This document shows, in pieces, positions 26,413 to 36,638 of a stretch of 64,000 nt of DNA. Each line of letters opens with the position of its first letter. Within the stretch, counting starts at the first letter, position 1. Origin of the DNA: Terripilifer ovatus (GTDB taxonomy: Bacteria > Pseudomonadota > Alphaproteobacteria > Rhizobiales > Beijerinckiaceae); NCBI GenBank assembly GCA_029222685.1, contig JARHVB010000085.1, positions 1-64,000 of the forward strand, in the 5' to 3' direction. Position numbers and translations under genes: made by a program. Below the pieces are notes generated by a model. It was not told the DNA's origin. It searched no databases and worked only from the letters and a program-made list of their open reading frames with translations.

Positions 26413-27118
26413 GCGAATGGCCAGACGTTCCGTGCGATGTTCCATGATCATGGTCGTGACCATGTTTGTGGTCGTGGTCGCCGTGCTCGTGATCGTGCGC
26501 GTGTTTGTGATCATGTCCATGATCATGCTTGTGCGGATGCTGTTCGCCATACTCATGCGCGTGATCATGCTTGTGGCCATGATCGTGATCATGCTCGTGC
26601 TTGTGCCCGTGATCGTGCTTGTGGTCATGCCCGTGCCCGTGATCATGCCCGTGCCCGTGATCATGCTTGCCGTGCGCATGGGCCTCGGCGGCCTCATAGG
26701 CGCCGCTGTCGGGCTCGAACGGCGCTTCGATATGGGCGACCTTCGCGCCCAGTCCGCGCACCATGTCTTCGAGCACATGGTCGCGGCGGATGCGCAGGCG
26801 GTTGGCCAGCACTTCCACATGCACGTGGCGGTTGCCGAGATGATAAGCCGCGCGCGCCAATTGCCGCGCATCGGCGCAGCGCACTTCGGCGAGTTCTTCC
26901 GGCGCGGCGACGATCTCGATCAGCCGCCCGTCTTCCAGGATCAGCGCATCGCCGTTGCGCAGCGCCACCGCGTCGGGCAGGTCGAGCAGGAATTCGGTGC
27001 CGCGCACGCCGGTCATGACGATGCGGCGGCGGTGACGGCCGTCATAGTCGAGAACGATCGTGTCGCTCGGGCTCGCCTGCCAGGCGCCCTTGGTGGAGAT
27101 GAAATTCGCGCGGATCAT
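26405..27118 (-). CDS. ureE: Urease accessory nickel chaperone UreE with long His-rich tail
   Basis: A 237-residue UreE, the dimeric nickel carrier that hands metal to UreG/urease. Residues 1-145 form the usual two domains. From about residue 146 on there is a tail of roughly 90 residues made of His-Asp, His-Gly and His-Lys steps, with about 40 histidines. Histidine tails are known in several UreE proteins, but usually with 10-15 histidines. At DNA level the tail is a degenerate 6-base tandem repeat, so length variation by slippage is likely. It overlaps ureF by 8 bases. Confidence 0.96.
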   Translation of the reverse strand: MIRANFISTKGAWQASPSDTIVLDYDGRHRRRIVMTGVRGTEFLLDLPDAVALRNGDALILEDGRLIEIVAAPEELAEVRCADARQLARAAYHLGNRHVHVEVLANRLRIRRDHVLEDMVRGLGAKVAHIEAPFEPDSGAYEAAEAHAHGKHDHGHGHDHGHGHDHKHDHGHKHEHDHDHGHKHDHAHEYGEQHPHKHDHGHDHKHAHDHEHGDHDHKHGHDHDHGTSHGTSGHSHD

Positions 27119-27126
27119 AATGCGTC

Positions 27127-27423
27127 CTAAAGTCCGGTGACCTGTTCGGGATGGATGACCTCGATATGACGGTCGGTGATAAACGGCGCGCCGGCCGCCC
27201 GCCAGGCCAGGAAGTGTGGCGTCTTGGTATGGGCGTCGAGATGCGCGCGGCTCTCCCACCGCTCGACGAAAACGAGCTTTCCGGGCTCTGTCACGCTGGC
27301 GTGCAGATCATAGGACATGCAGCCGGGTTCTTTTTGTGTCTCCGCGATGCAGGTTTTCGCGGCGGCGATGCAGTCTTCCTGCGTGCCGGGTTTGACGTGA
27401 ATGGTCGCGATAGCGAAAATCAA
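27127..27423 (-). CDS. Antibiotic biosynthesis monooxygenase (ABM) domain protein
   Basis: A 98-residue single-domain protein of the ABM / quinol-monooxygenase-like ferredoxin-like fold, with IFAIATIHVKPG at the start and the motif GCMSYDLHAS plus FVERWESRAHLDAH in the middle. A TTG start at 27423 was chosen because GGGAGG lies 5 bases before it. It sits between ureC and ureE, 8 bases upstream of the ureE start. Such small enzymes act on reactive metabolites or quinols; a link to urease is not established. Confidence 0.8.
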   Translation of the reverse strand: MIFAIATIHVKPGTQEDCIAAAKTCIAETQKEPGCMSYDLHASVTEPGKLVFVERWESRAHLDAHTKTPHFLAWRAAGAPFITDRHIEVIHPEQVTGL

Positions 27424-27446
27424 GCTGCCTCCCAAAACTGCTGCTG

Positions 27447-27585
27447 GGTGTGTTGAGATTCACGTCAGACCGCGCCGAAAATGGCGGTTTTCGAGAACCG
27501 GAGCGCAGCGTACCTGGGTACGTGAGCATCGGAAGCGCAGAAGACCGACATTTGCAGGCCGGTATCACGTGAATATCAGCACACC

Positions 27586-27588
<3 letters not shown>
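27447..27588 (-). repeat. Family C repeat, copy 1 (starts at the ureC stop codon)
   Basis: A 142-base element which, read on the minus strand, begins with the TAG stop of ureC itself (TAGGGTGTGCTGATATTCAC) and ends shortly before the TTG start of the next gene. Its outer arms (TTCACGTGATACCG and CGGTCTGACGTGAA) are imperfect inverted copies, and inner pairs include TCACGTACC / GGTACG and CGGTTCTCGAAAACCG. Copy 2 lies at 46359-46500 and is about 85-90 percent identical by eye. Confidence 0.85.
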
Positions 27589-29298
<1,710 letters not shown>

Positions 29299-29311
29299 GT
29301 CTGTCTCCCGC

Positions 29312-29617
29312 TTAAAGCTTGCCCATCACGGCCTGACGGAACCCGTAGATCTCGCGCGCTCCCGCAACAGCAACAAGGCGAACCTCGCGCGTCTGCCCCG
29401 GCTCGAACCGCACCGCCGTTCCGGCGGCGATATCGAGACGAAATCCCTTCGCCTGCTCCCGCGGGAACGACAGCGCCGGATTGGTCTCGAAGAAATGATA
29501 ATGCGAGCCGACCTGGATGGGCCGGTTGCCGGTGTTGGAGACGGTCAATGTCACGGTCTCACGCCCCTCGTTGAGAGTGATGTCGCCGGCCTTGGTCAGG
29601 ATTTCACCTGGGATCAT
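29312..29617 (-). CDS. ureB: Urease beta subunit UreB
   Basis: A 101-residue structural subunit of urease, opening with MIPGEILTKAGDITLNEGRE and containing the conserved GNRPIQVGSHYHFFETN, both diagnostic of UreB. Separate ureA and ureB genes are the usual arrangement in proteobacteria. It lies 10 bases after the ureA stop. Confidence 0.97.
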   Translation of the reverse strand: MIPGEILTKAGDITLNEGRETVTLTVSNTGNRPIQVGSHYHFFETNPALSFPREQAKGFRLDIAAGTAVRFEPGQTREVRLVAVAGAREIYGFRQAVMGKL

Positions 29618-29627
29618 GTTGTCGGTC

Positions 29628-29930
29628 TCACCTGATTGGATTGTGAACGGTGACGAGCTTGGTGCCGTCGGGAAACGTCGCCTCGATCTGGACGTCGTGG
29701 ATCATCTCGGCAATGCCGCTCATCACCTGATCGCGCGTGATCACATGGGCCGCCGCCTCCATCAGGTCAACGACGGAGCGTCCGTCGCGCGCGCCCTCGA
29801 CGACGAAATCCGTGATCAGCGCGATCGATTCCGGATGGTTGAGCTTGACCCCCCTTTGCAGGCGCCCGCGCGCCACCATGGCAGCAAGCGAAATCAGCAA
29901 TTTGTCTTTTTCACGCGGCGTGAGATTCAT
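29628..29930 (-). CDS. ureA: Urease gamma subunit UreA
   Basis: The 100-residue gamma subunit, starting MNLTPREKDKLLISLAAMVA and carrying the conserved LNHPESIALITDFVVEGARDG region. It assembles with UreB and UreC into the urease trimer of trimers. It follows ureD after 12 bases. Confidence 0.97.
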   Translation of the reverse strand: MNLTPREKDKLLISLAAMVARGRLQRGVKLNHPESIALITDFVVEGARDGRSVVDLMEAAAHVITRDQVMSGIAEMIHDVQIEATFPDGTKLVTVHNPIR

Positions 29931-29942
29931 GTTTTCACCATT

Positions 29943-30809
29943 TCAGGTTGACCAGGACCGCGGCAACCCGGCATCGGGCAGCGCCGCGAGACAATCCATA
30001 AGCGTGGCGCGCAGATCGTGCCCGTGCTGGGCAACGAGCCGCACGATCAGCATGCCGTCGAAGGCCGTCGCCGCGGCTTCGCAGGCTCGTTCGCCTTGGT
30101 CCAGTGCTTCGCGCACGCGTTCGCACTGCGCTTCGGCATCGGGCGCGACATGCAGCAAGGTGGCGAAGGCGCGGGCGTTGTTGCCGGTTGCGAGGCGCGA
30201 CAGCAAATGCACGGCATCGCCGTCAATCCGCACCGCATCGGCAAAGATCAATTGCCCGTCGCGGCGGATGCGCCATTGTTCGCGCCAGCCGATATCGTCC
30301 ATGATCTCGCCCATGGCCGTGCGTCCCAGCAGGGTCGTCTCGCACATGGTCAGGCTTGCGTCCGCTGCAAGATCGGCACGGATGCGGCGCTTGAGCCGGG
30401 CATTGGCGAAAATAATCGTCTCCTGCGGAATCCAGATCAGCCGCGCGCCGGCATCGAGACGGAGCGAGACGTCGATGAGCGTCGGATCGCCCGAACTGCG
30501 GTAGATTTTCTCGGCAGCAACCGTGGAAGCCGCCAGCCGCGCGTCGGGTCCGGCGTTCAGGGCGATGGCGAACTCGTCACCGCCGGTCATCCCGCCCGCG
30601 ACATTGACGATCACCGCATCGAGCCGGTCGAAGCGCTCGTTGGGGAAGCGGATGCGCAAGGCACCTTCCTCGCGCACGCGGGCGCGGCGCGTCACGCCAT
30701 TGCAGACGTCTGCGGTGAGTTCGATCAGGCCGCGGGCGCGGACGCCGGCGAGGGGATCGCTGTGTGGTTCCGTCTTCGCCGTCTTAGATCGCAAGCCGGT
30801 TACGGACAT
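29943..30809 (-). CDS. ureD: Urease accessory protein UreD (UreH)
   Basis: A 288-residue scaffold protein that binds apo-urease together with UreF and UreG. The middle AGGMTGGDEFAI and WIPQETIIFANARL segments are typical UreD blocks. The start chosen is the second of two adjacent ATGs (30809, the other being 30812), after GAGGGAG; it lies inside the end of urtE, so the transporter and urease genes are translationally linked. The placement of ureD directly between urtE and ureA joins transport and hydrolysis in one transcript. Confidence 0.93.
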   Translation of the reverse strand: MSVTGLRSKTAKTEPHSDPLAGVRARGLIELTADVCNGVTRRARVREEGALRIRFPNERFDRLDAVIVNVAGGMTGGDEFAIALNAGPDARLAASTVAAEKIYRSSGDPTLIDVSLRLDAGARLIWIPQETIIFANARLKRRIRADLAADASLTMCETTLLGRTAMGEIMDDIGWREQWRIRRDGQLIFADAVRIDGDAVHLLSRLATGNNARAFATLLHVAPDAEAQCERVREALDQGERACEAAATAFDGMLIVRLVAQHGHDLRATLMDCLAALPDAGLPRSWST

Positions 30810-31479
30810 CATCTCCCTCAAGCTCGGCAGCTCCGCCGGCCATGACGACCTCGCCGCGTTCCATGACCACAAAACGGTCTGCCAGCTCGCGGGCGAAATC
30901 GAAATACTGCTCGACCAGCAGGATCGCCATCTTTCCGCCCCGGCGCAAGTAGTCGATCGCACGGCCGATATCCTTGATGATCGATGGCTGGATGCCCTCG
31001 GTCGGCTCGTCGAGCACCAGAAGCTTCGGCCGGGTCACGAGCGCCCGCGCGATGGCGAGCTGCTGCTGCTGGCCGCCGGAAAGATCGCCGCCGCGCCGGT
31101 GCATCATTTCCGACAGCACCGGAAACAGGTCGAAGATCTCGTTCTGGATATATTTGTCGGCCCGCGACGTGCCGGCAAATCCGGTTTCCAGGTTCTCTTT
31201 CACCGACAGCAGCGGAAAAATCTCGCGTCCCTGCGGCACATAGCCGACACCGCGACGCGACCGCTCATAGGCCGGCAGGCGCGAAATGTCGGCGCCGTCG
31301 AGCAGGATGCGCCCGGCGCCGATCGGCTGATGCCCGACGATGGCGCGCAGCAGCGACGTCTTGCCGACGCCGTTGCGGCCGAGCACACAGGACACTTTGC
31401 CGATCTCCGCCGCCACGTCCACCGACCGCAGCACTTTCGCCGCGCCGTAGGACAGATCGATGTTTTCAACCCTCAGCAT
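30784..31479 (-). CDS. urtE: Urea ABC transporter ATP-binding protein UrtE
   Basis: A 231-residue LivF-like ATPase, one of the two energising subunits of the urea importer. Walker A is GRNGVGKTS (about residues 34-42), the signature is LSGGQQQQLAIARAL and Walker B LLVLDEPTEGI; the TEGIQPSI run is characteristic of UrtE. It is 21 bases downstream of urtD and its last 26 bases overlap ureD. Confidence 0.96.
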   Translation of the reverse strand: MLRVENIDLSYGAAKVLRSVDVAAEIGKVSCVLGRNGVGKTSLLRAIVGHQPIGAGRILLDGADISRLPAYERSRRGVGYVPQGREIFPLLSVKENLETGFAGTSRADKYIQNEIFDLFPVLSEMMHRRGGDLSGGQQQQLAIARALVTRPKLLVLDEPTEGIQPSIIKDIGRAIDYLRRGGKMAILLVEQYFDFARELADRFVVMERGEVVMAGGAAELEGDDVRNRLAI

Positions 31480-31500
31480 GACATCTCTTTCCCGAAACCC

Positions 31501-32265
31501 TTAACGGCCCAGATAGACTTCGATCACCCGCTCGTCACCCGCCACCTTGTCGATCGAGCCTTCCGACAGCACCGAACCTTCGTGCAGGCAGGTCACTTTG
31601 CAGTCGAGCGCCCGCACGAAAGCCATGTCGTGTTCGACGACGATGACGGAATGCGATTTGTTGATGTCCTTGAGCAGGGCCGCCGTCTGTTCGGTCTCGG
31701 CATCGGTCATGCCGGCCACCGGCTCGTCGACCAGCATGATGGCCGGGTCCTGCGCCAGCAGCATGCCGATTTCCAGCCATTGCTTCTGGCCGTGCGAGAT
31801 CACGCCGGCGGGCCGGTCGCGATGATCGAGCAATCCGGTCGTGGTCAAAACCTCGTCGATCTTCTCGCGCTCGACATTGTTGCGCCAGCCGAACAGCGAG
31901 GCTGCCGCCGTGCGCGGGCCCTTCAGCGCCAGCAGAATATTGTCGGCCACCGTATGGCTTTCGAACACGGTCGGCTTCTGAAATTTGCGGCCGATGCCGA
32001 GTTCGGCGATGGCGGTCTCATCGAGTTTGGTGAGGTCGTATTTGCCTGCGTCGAACAGGACTTCGCCTTCGTCCGGCCGCGTCTTGCCGGTGATGATATC
32101 CATCATCGTCGTCTTGCCGGCGCCGTTCGGGCCGATGATGGCGCGCATTTCGCCTGGTTCGATGTAGATCGACAGCCCACGGATAGCGCGGTAACCGTCG
32201 AAGCTGACGCTGACGCCGTCGAGATAGAGCAGGGCCTGGGTGACATGGAGCTTTTCATCAACCAT
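31501..32265 (-). CDS. urtD: Urea ABC transporter ATP-binding protein UrtD
   Basis: A 254-residue LivG-like ATPase. Walker A is GPNGAGKTT, and the segments ISHGQKQWLEIGMLLAQDP (signature) and LVDEPVAGMTD (Walker B) are typical UrtD features. The start MVDEKLHVTQ at 32265 overlaps the end of urtC by 8 bases; longer readings would run through urtC in another frame. Confidence 0.95.
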   Translation of the reverse strand: MVDEKLHVTQALLYLDGVSVSFDGYRAIRGLSIYIEPGEMRAIIGPNGAGKTTMMDIITGKTRPDEGEVLFDAGKYDLTKLDETAIAELGIGRKFQKPTVFESHTVADNILLALKGPRTAAASLFGWRNNVEREKIDEVLTTTGLLDHRDRPAGVISHGQKQWLEIGMLLAQDPAIMLVDEPVAGMTDAETEQTAALLKDINKSHSVIVVEHDMAFVRALDCKVTCLHEGSVLSEGSIDKVAGDERVIEVYLGR

Positions 32266-33451
32266 GGATTTTGGCTCCCGCGCCAGTCTCGTTCGATGTA
32301 GCCGCCGTCGTGTCATCTGCCGATTTGCGATGCCAGCGCGCCTCGCCATCCTCGCCGCGCCAGCGTTCGTAATAGCCGTTGAGGGTGCCGATAATGCCCT
32401 TCGGCACGGCCAGTGTGACAATGACGAAGATCGCGCCGAGCAGGAACAGCCAGTAGGGCGCCAGGAAGCCCGAGGTGAATACGGTCTTGAGGAAGTTTAC
32501 CAGGATGGCGCCGACGGCCGCCCCCACCAGGGTGCCGCGCCCGCCGACCGCGACCCAGATCACCGCCTCGATCGAATTCGCCGGCGAGAATTCCGACGGA
32601 TTGATGATGCCGACCTGCGGCACGTAGAGCGCGCCCGCCAGCCCCGCCATCGCCGCCGAAACGGTGAAGACGAGCAGTTTGAAATGCTCGACACGGAAAC
32701 CGAGGAACCGCGTCCGGCTTTCCGCGTCGCGGATGGCGACGATGATCTTGCCGAACGAAGTCGTCACCATCCAGCGCGACAGCAGATAAGCGAGGATCAG
32801 GGAGAGGGCGGTGAGGAAGAACAGGGTCGCGCGGGTGCCCTGCGCCTGCACGTTGAAGCCGAGAATATCCTTGAAATCGGTCAGGCCGTTGTTGCCGCCA
32901 AAGCCCATGTCGTTGCGGAAGAAGGCCAGCAGCAGCGCATAGGTCAGGGCTTGCGTGATGATGGAGAGATAGACGCCGGTAACTCGTGAACGAAAGGCGA
33001 GCCAGCCGAAGACGAAGGCCAGCAGGCCCGGCGCCAGGAACACCATCAGCAGCGCGAACGGAAACATGTCGAAGCCGTACCAGAACCAGGGCAGCTCTTT
33101 CCAGTTCAGGAAGACCATGAAATCCGGCAGAATCGGATTGGCGTAGACGCCGCGCGTGCCTATCTGCCGCATCAGATACATGCCCATCGCATAGCCGCCG
33201 AGCGCGAAGAAGGCGCCGTGGCCGAGCGAGAGAATGCCGCAATAGCCCCAGACGAGATCAAGCGACACGGCCAGGATCGCATAGCAGAGATATTTGCCGA
33301 TCAGCGCCATCAGATAGGTCGGCACATGGAAGGCCGACGTCGGCGGCAGCAGCAGGTTGGACAGCGGAACGAAGACGGCGACGACGGCCATCACCGCCAG
33401 AAACATCAGGCCCATGCCGTCGAGACGGGAAACGATATATTTGGTGATCAT
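32258..33451 (-). CDS. urtC: Urea ABC transporter permease UrtC
   Basis: A 397-residue inner-membrane permease of the LivM type with about ten hydrophobic segments; the blocks WGYCGILSLGHGAFFALGGY and GFGGNNGLTDF are family hallmarks. It pairs with UrtB to form the urea channel. It overlaps urtB by 4 bases. The C-terminal cytoplasmic tail is charged and ends in a short Thr/Ala-rich run. Confidence 0.95.
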   Translation of the reverse strand: MITKYIVSRLDGMGLMFLAVMAVVAVFVPLSNLLLPPTSAFHVPTYLMALIGKYLCYAILAVSLDLVWGYCGILSLGHGAFFALGGYAMGMYLMRQIGTRGVYANPILPDFMVFLNWKELPWFWYGFDMFPFALLMVFLAPGLLAFVFGWLAFRSRVTGVYLSIITQALTYALLLAFFRNDMGFGGNNGLTDFKDILGFNVQAQGTRATLFFLTALSLILAYLLSRWMVTTSFGKIIVAIRDAESRTRFLGFRVEHFKLLVFTVSAAMAGLAGALYVPQVGIINPSEFSPANSIEAVIWVAVGGRGTLVGAAVGAILVNFLKTVFTSGFLAPYWLFLLGAIFVIVTLAVPKGIIGTLNGYYERWRGEDGEARWHRKSADDTTAATSNETGAGAKIHG

Positions 33452-35061
33452 GCTTCCACAGCCCTTCCCTTGAGCGCGAAAAGACCACGCGGACGTTTTT
33501 GTATGAATAGGATCAGCAGGACGAGAATGAAGATTTTCGCCAGCACCGCGCCGGCAAGCGGTTCAAGGAACTTGTTGGCGATGCCGAGTGCAAAGGCCGA
33601 CACCAATGTGCCCCAGAGATTGCCGACGCCGCCGAAGACAACGACCATGAAACTGTCGATGATGTAGCTCTGGCCGAGATTGGGCGACACATTGTCGATC
33701 TGCGACAGCGCCACGCCGGCAATGCCCGCCAGACCCGATCCCAGCCCGAAGGTGAGCGCATCGACCCAGGGCGTGCGGATGCCCATGGAGCTTGCCATGC
33801 GCCGGTTCTGCGTCACCGCGCGCATGTGCAGGCCGAGCGCCGTCCATTTCAGGGCGGCGAGCAGGGTCAGGAACACGACGAGCGTAAAAACGATGATCCA
33901 CATCCGGCCCCAGGTGATCGCCAGGCCGTAGAAATCGAAAGCGCCCGACATATAGGACGGCGCTCCGACCTCGCGGTTGTTAGGTCCGAAGATCGTGCGG
34001 ACCGCCTGCTGCAGGATGAGGCTGACGCCCCAGGTCGCGAGCAGGGTTTCGAGCGGCCGGCCGTAGAGAAAGCGGATGATGCCGCGTTCGATGATGACGC
34101 CGATCAGGCCGGTGACGAGAAAGGCCAGCGGCAAAGCGATCGGCAGCGACCAGTCGAACAGGTTCGGCGCGCGGGTGCGAATGAGATCCTGGACGACGAA
34201 GGTCGTATAGGCGCCGATCATCACCATCTCGCCATGCGCCATGTTGATGACGCCCATGACGCCGAAAGTGATGGCGAGGCCGATGGCGGCCAGCAGCAGG
34301 ACCGACCCCAGCGACAAGCCGTACCAGACGTTCTGCACATAGCTGATGAGTTTCAGCCGGCTCTCGATGGCGGCCACCGCGTCATTGGCGGCAGCCTTCA
34401 CGTCGGCATCGGCCTTGTCGGGGATCGATCGCAGCGCGGCGATGGCGCCGATGTCGGCGCGGCCGCGCAGCACGCTGACGGCGCTCAACATGTCCGCGCG
34501 GGGCGTATCCGGTTGCGACAGCAGGATAGCGGCACGGGCCTCCGTGAACGTCCTGGCGATGGCGGCGTTCTTCTCCGCCTTGAGCGCGTTTTCAAGCGCC
34601 GGCAATGTGGCCGCATCGCGTGACTTGAAGATGGAATCGGCCGCCTGCTGGCGGCGGCCGGCATCAGGCGACAGCAGGGTCAGCGTGCCGATGGCCATAT
34701 CGATGTTGCGGCGCAGGCGGTTGTTGACTCTCACCGTCTGCAGGCCCGCTGGCGGTGTGGCGACCTTGGCGCCGGTCGCGGCATCGGAATAGGAATTGTC
34801 GGTTTCGCCAATATAGACCTTCTTCGTCTGCGGGTCGAAGAACAGGCGTGCATTGCCCAGCGCTTCCAGAACCTTCTGGGCATTCGGCGAGCCGGAGATG
34901 GCAATATCGTCGACGGCAGCCGCGGTTTCGGTGAAATCGTCTGCGGCGAATTTCTCGAGGGAGGCGGCGAAGTCCGCAGCCCGGGCGGCGACGGACAAGG
35001 AAAGCGTCGCCATAAAAAGAGACAGGACAAGAACGGCGAAGAGCCGAGCGTTTCGCAGCAT
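33448..35061 (-). CDS. urtB: Urea ABC transporter permease UrtB
   Basis: A 537-residue LivH-type permease. It begins with a signal-like hydrophobic segment (VLVLSLFMATLSLSVAARA), continues with about 210 residues of non-membrane, Ala-rich sequence probably located in the periplasm, and then has the permease core from about residue 245 (ITFGVMGVINMAHGEMVMIG). The long N-terminal domain is usual for UrtB and absent from amino-acid LivH proteins. Translation couples to urtC through a 4-base overlap. Confidence 0.95.
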   Translation of the reverse strand: MLRNARLFAVLVLSLFMATLSLSVAARAADFAASLEKFAADDFTETAAAVDDIAISGSPNAQKVLEALGNARLFFDPQTKKVYIGETDNSYSDAATGAKVATPPAGLQTVRVNNRLRRNIDMAIGTLTLLSPDAGRRQQAADSIFKSRDAATLPALENALKAEKNAAIARTFTEARAAILLSQPDTPRADMLSAVSVLRGRADIGAIAALRSIPDKADADVKAAANDAVAAIESRLKLISYVQNVWYGLSLGSVLLLAAIGLAITFGVMGVINMAHGEMVMIGAYTTFVVQDLIRTRAPNLFDWSLPIALPLAFLVTGLIGVIIERGIIRFLYGRPLETLLATWGVSLILQQAVRTIFGPNNREVGAPSYMSGAFDFYGLAITWGRMWIIVFTLVVFLTLLAALKWTALGLHMRAVTQNRRMASSMGIRTPWVDALTFGLGSGLAGIAGVALSQIDNVSPNLGQSYIIDSFMVVVFGGVGNLWGTLVSAFALGIANKFLEPLAGAVLAKIFILVLLILFIQKRPRGLFALKGRAVEA

Positions 35062-35183
35062 AACCGGCTTCTCCGCCGTCTTGATTGAATGATGTACCGA
35101 AGAAAACCGGCGGCCGCCCCGAGGAGGAGGAGGGAGGATGGGCGGCCGCCGGACTTATGCGACGTGCTTGGACCGTACCTGGT

Positions 35184-36479
35184 TTAGCTGCCGCACTTGT
35201 TGGTCTTGGTGTTGAAGTTGCCGCACTTCTTGCCGACCCAATCGGCTTCGAGATCCTTCGAACCGTCCAGATAGTCGGACCAGGCATCGCCCGGCACGAG
35301 GTCCTTGGTCTTCCACACCACGTCGAACTGACCATCCTTGCGGATTTCGCCGATCATCACGGGCTTGGTGATGTGATGATTCGGAAGCATTTTCGAAATG
35401 CCGCCGGTCAGGTTCGGCGCTTCGATGCCCGGCAGGGCGTCGATCACCTTGTCCGGATCGGTCGTGCCGACCTTTTCAACAGCCTTCACCCACATGTTGA
35501 AACCGATCACATGCGCTTCCATCGGATCGTTGGTCACGCGCTTGGGGTTCTTGGTGAAGGCCTGCCACTTGGCGATGAACTCGTCGTTGATCGGGCTCTT
35601 GACCGATTCGAAATAGTTCCAGGCGGCCAGATGGCCGACGAGGTTCGACGTATCGACACCGACGAGTTCCTCTTCGCCGACCGAGAAGGCGACGACGGGA
35701 ATATCGGTCGCCTTGATGCCCTGGTTGGCGAGTTCCTTGTAGAACGGCACGTTGGCGTCGCCGTTGATCGTCGAGACGACGGCGGTCTTCTTGCCGGCGG
35801 AGCCGAACTTCTTGATGTCGGAGACGATCGTCTGCCAGTCGGACTGACCGAACGGCGTATAGTTGATCATGATGTCGGCGTCGGCGATGCCCTTGGCCTT
35901 CAGATAGGCTTCAAGGATCTTGTTGGTCGTGCGCGGATAGACATAGTCCGTGCCGGCGAGAACCCAGCGCTTCACTTCGCCGCCGTCCTTGCTCATCAGA
36001 TAGTCGACCGCCGGAATGGCCTGCTGGTTCGGCGCGGCACCGGTGTAGAAGACGTTGCGCTCGCTCTCCTCGCCCTCGTACTGGACGGGATAGAAAAGGA
36101 TGTTGTTGAGCTCCTTGAACACCGGCAGGACCGACTTGCGGCTCACTGAGGTCCAGCAGCCGAACACGGCGGCGACTTTCTGCTGGGCGATCAGTTCGCG
36201 CGCCTTTTCGGCGAACAGCGGCCAGTTCGAAGCGGGATCGACGACGACGGCTTCCAGCTTTTTGCCGAGCAGACCGCCCTTCTTGTTCTGCTCGTCGATG
36301 AGCATCAGCATGACGTCCTTCAACGTCGTCTCGCTGATTGCCATCGTGCCGGACAAGGAATGAAGAATACCGACTTTGATCGTTTCCTGCGCGAAAGCGG
36401 GAAGCGCAGCAGACATCATCATCGCACCCCCGATGATGCCGGCTAATAGGCCGCGCCTGCCAATCTTGATTGAGCTCAT
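35184..36479 (-). CDS. urtA: Urea ABC transporter substrate-binding protein UrtA
   Basis: A 431-residue periplasmic urea-binding protein. The start at 36479 (MSSIKIGRRGLLAG) gives a signal with an RRGLL Tat-like motif and cleavage near AFAQE. The mature start ETIKVGILHSLSGTMAISE and the WTSVSRKSVLPVFKE and YPVQYEGEESE segments are diagnostic of UrtA/FmdD. A sigma-54-type promoter is 42-56 bases upstream of the start. A 122-base gap containing no obvious terminator separates it from urtB, allowing higher expression of the binding protein. Confidence 0.96.
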   Translation of the reverse strand: MSSIKIGRRGLLAGIIGGAMMMSAALPAFAQETIKVGILHSLSGTMAISETTLKDVMLMLIDEQNKKGGLLGKKLEAVVVDPASNWPLFAEKARELIAQQKVAAVFGCWTSVSRKSVLPVFKELNNILFYPVQYEGEESERNVFYTGAAPNQQAIPAVDYLMSKDGGEVKRWVLAGTDYVYPRTTNKILEAYLKAKGIADADIMINYTPFGQSDWQTIVSDIKKFGSAGKKTAVVSTINGDANVPFYKELANQGIKATDIPVVAFSVGEEELVGVDTSNLVGHLAAWNYFESVKSPINDEFIAKWQAFTKNPKRVTNDPMEAHVIGFNMWVKAVEKVGTTDPDKVIDALPGIEAPNLTGGISKMLPNHHITKPVMIGEIRKDGQFDVVWKTKDLVPGDAWSDYLDGSKDLEADWVGKKCGNFNTKTNKCGS

Positions 36480-36520
36480 GAAGCACCCCTGTACATGGCT
36501 TGATTGCCGGCAGGGGATTC

Positions 36521-36535
36521 GCAAGCTTTGTGCCA
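36521..36535 (-). promoter_or_regulatory. Sigma-54 (-24/-12) promoter of the urt-ure operon
   Basis: Read on the minus strand, TGGCAC-AAAGC-TTGC matches the sigma-54 consensus TGGCAC-N5-TTGC at every defined position. The -12 GC lies 42 bases before the urtA start, so transcription should begin near 36510. This fits known NtrC/sigma-54 control of urea uptake under nitrogen limitation in proteobacteria. No convincing NtrC dimer site was recognised further upstream. Confidence 0.85.
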
Positions 36536-36552
36536 AGGGTGATATTTCAGGT

Positions 36553-36565
36553 TAATATATTGATA
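36553..36565 (-). promoter_or_regulatory. Candidate IHF-binding site upstream of the sigma-54 promoter
   Basis: Read on the minus strand, TATCAATATATTA fits the IHF consensus WATCAA-N4-TTR exactly and lies in the most AT-rich stretch of the region, 18 bases upstream of the -24 element. IHF bending between an activator site and a sigma-54 promoter is a standard arrangement. Confidence 0.6.
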
Positions 36566-36638
36566 TACATTGATTAATTTGATTGCATCGGGGTAAGAGC
36601 GAGCGAAAATCGGCTTCCATTGAATGCCCTTTATTTAA

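Noticed and set aside
26402..27130. A plus-strand frame encoding a Met/Val-rich, apparently membrane-spanning protein
   Set aside because: It is the complement of the UreE His-tail repeat; CAC and CAT codons read in reverse give Val and Met, so hydrophobicity is an artefact.
30810..30962. Longer UreD starting at 30962
   Set aside because: The extra 51 residues are an alternate reading frame of urtE and do not resemble UreD; GAGGGAG precedes the ATGs at 30812 and 30809.
36570..36600. NtrC-binding site upstream of the sigma-54 promoter
   Set aside because: Only a weak half-match (TGCATCGGGGT) was seen, lacking the second GGTGCA arm.
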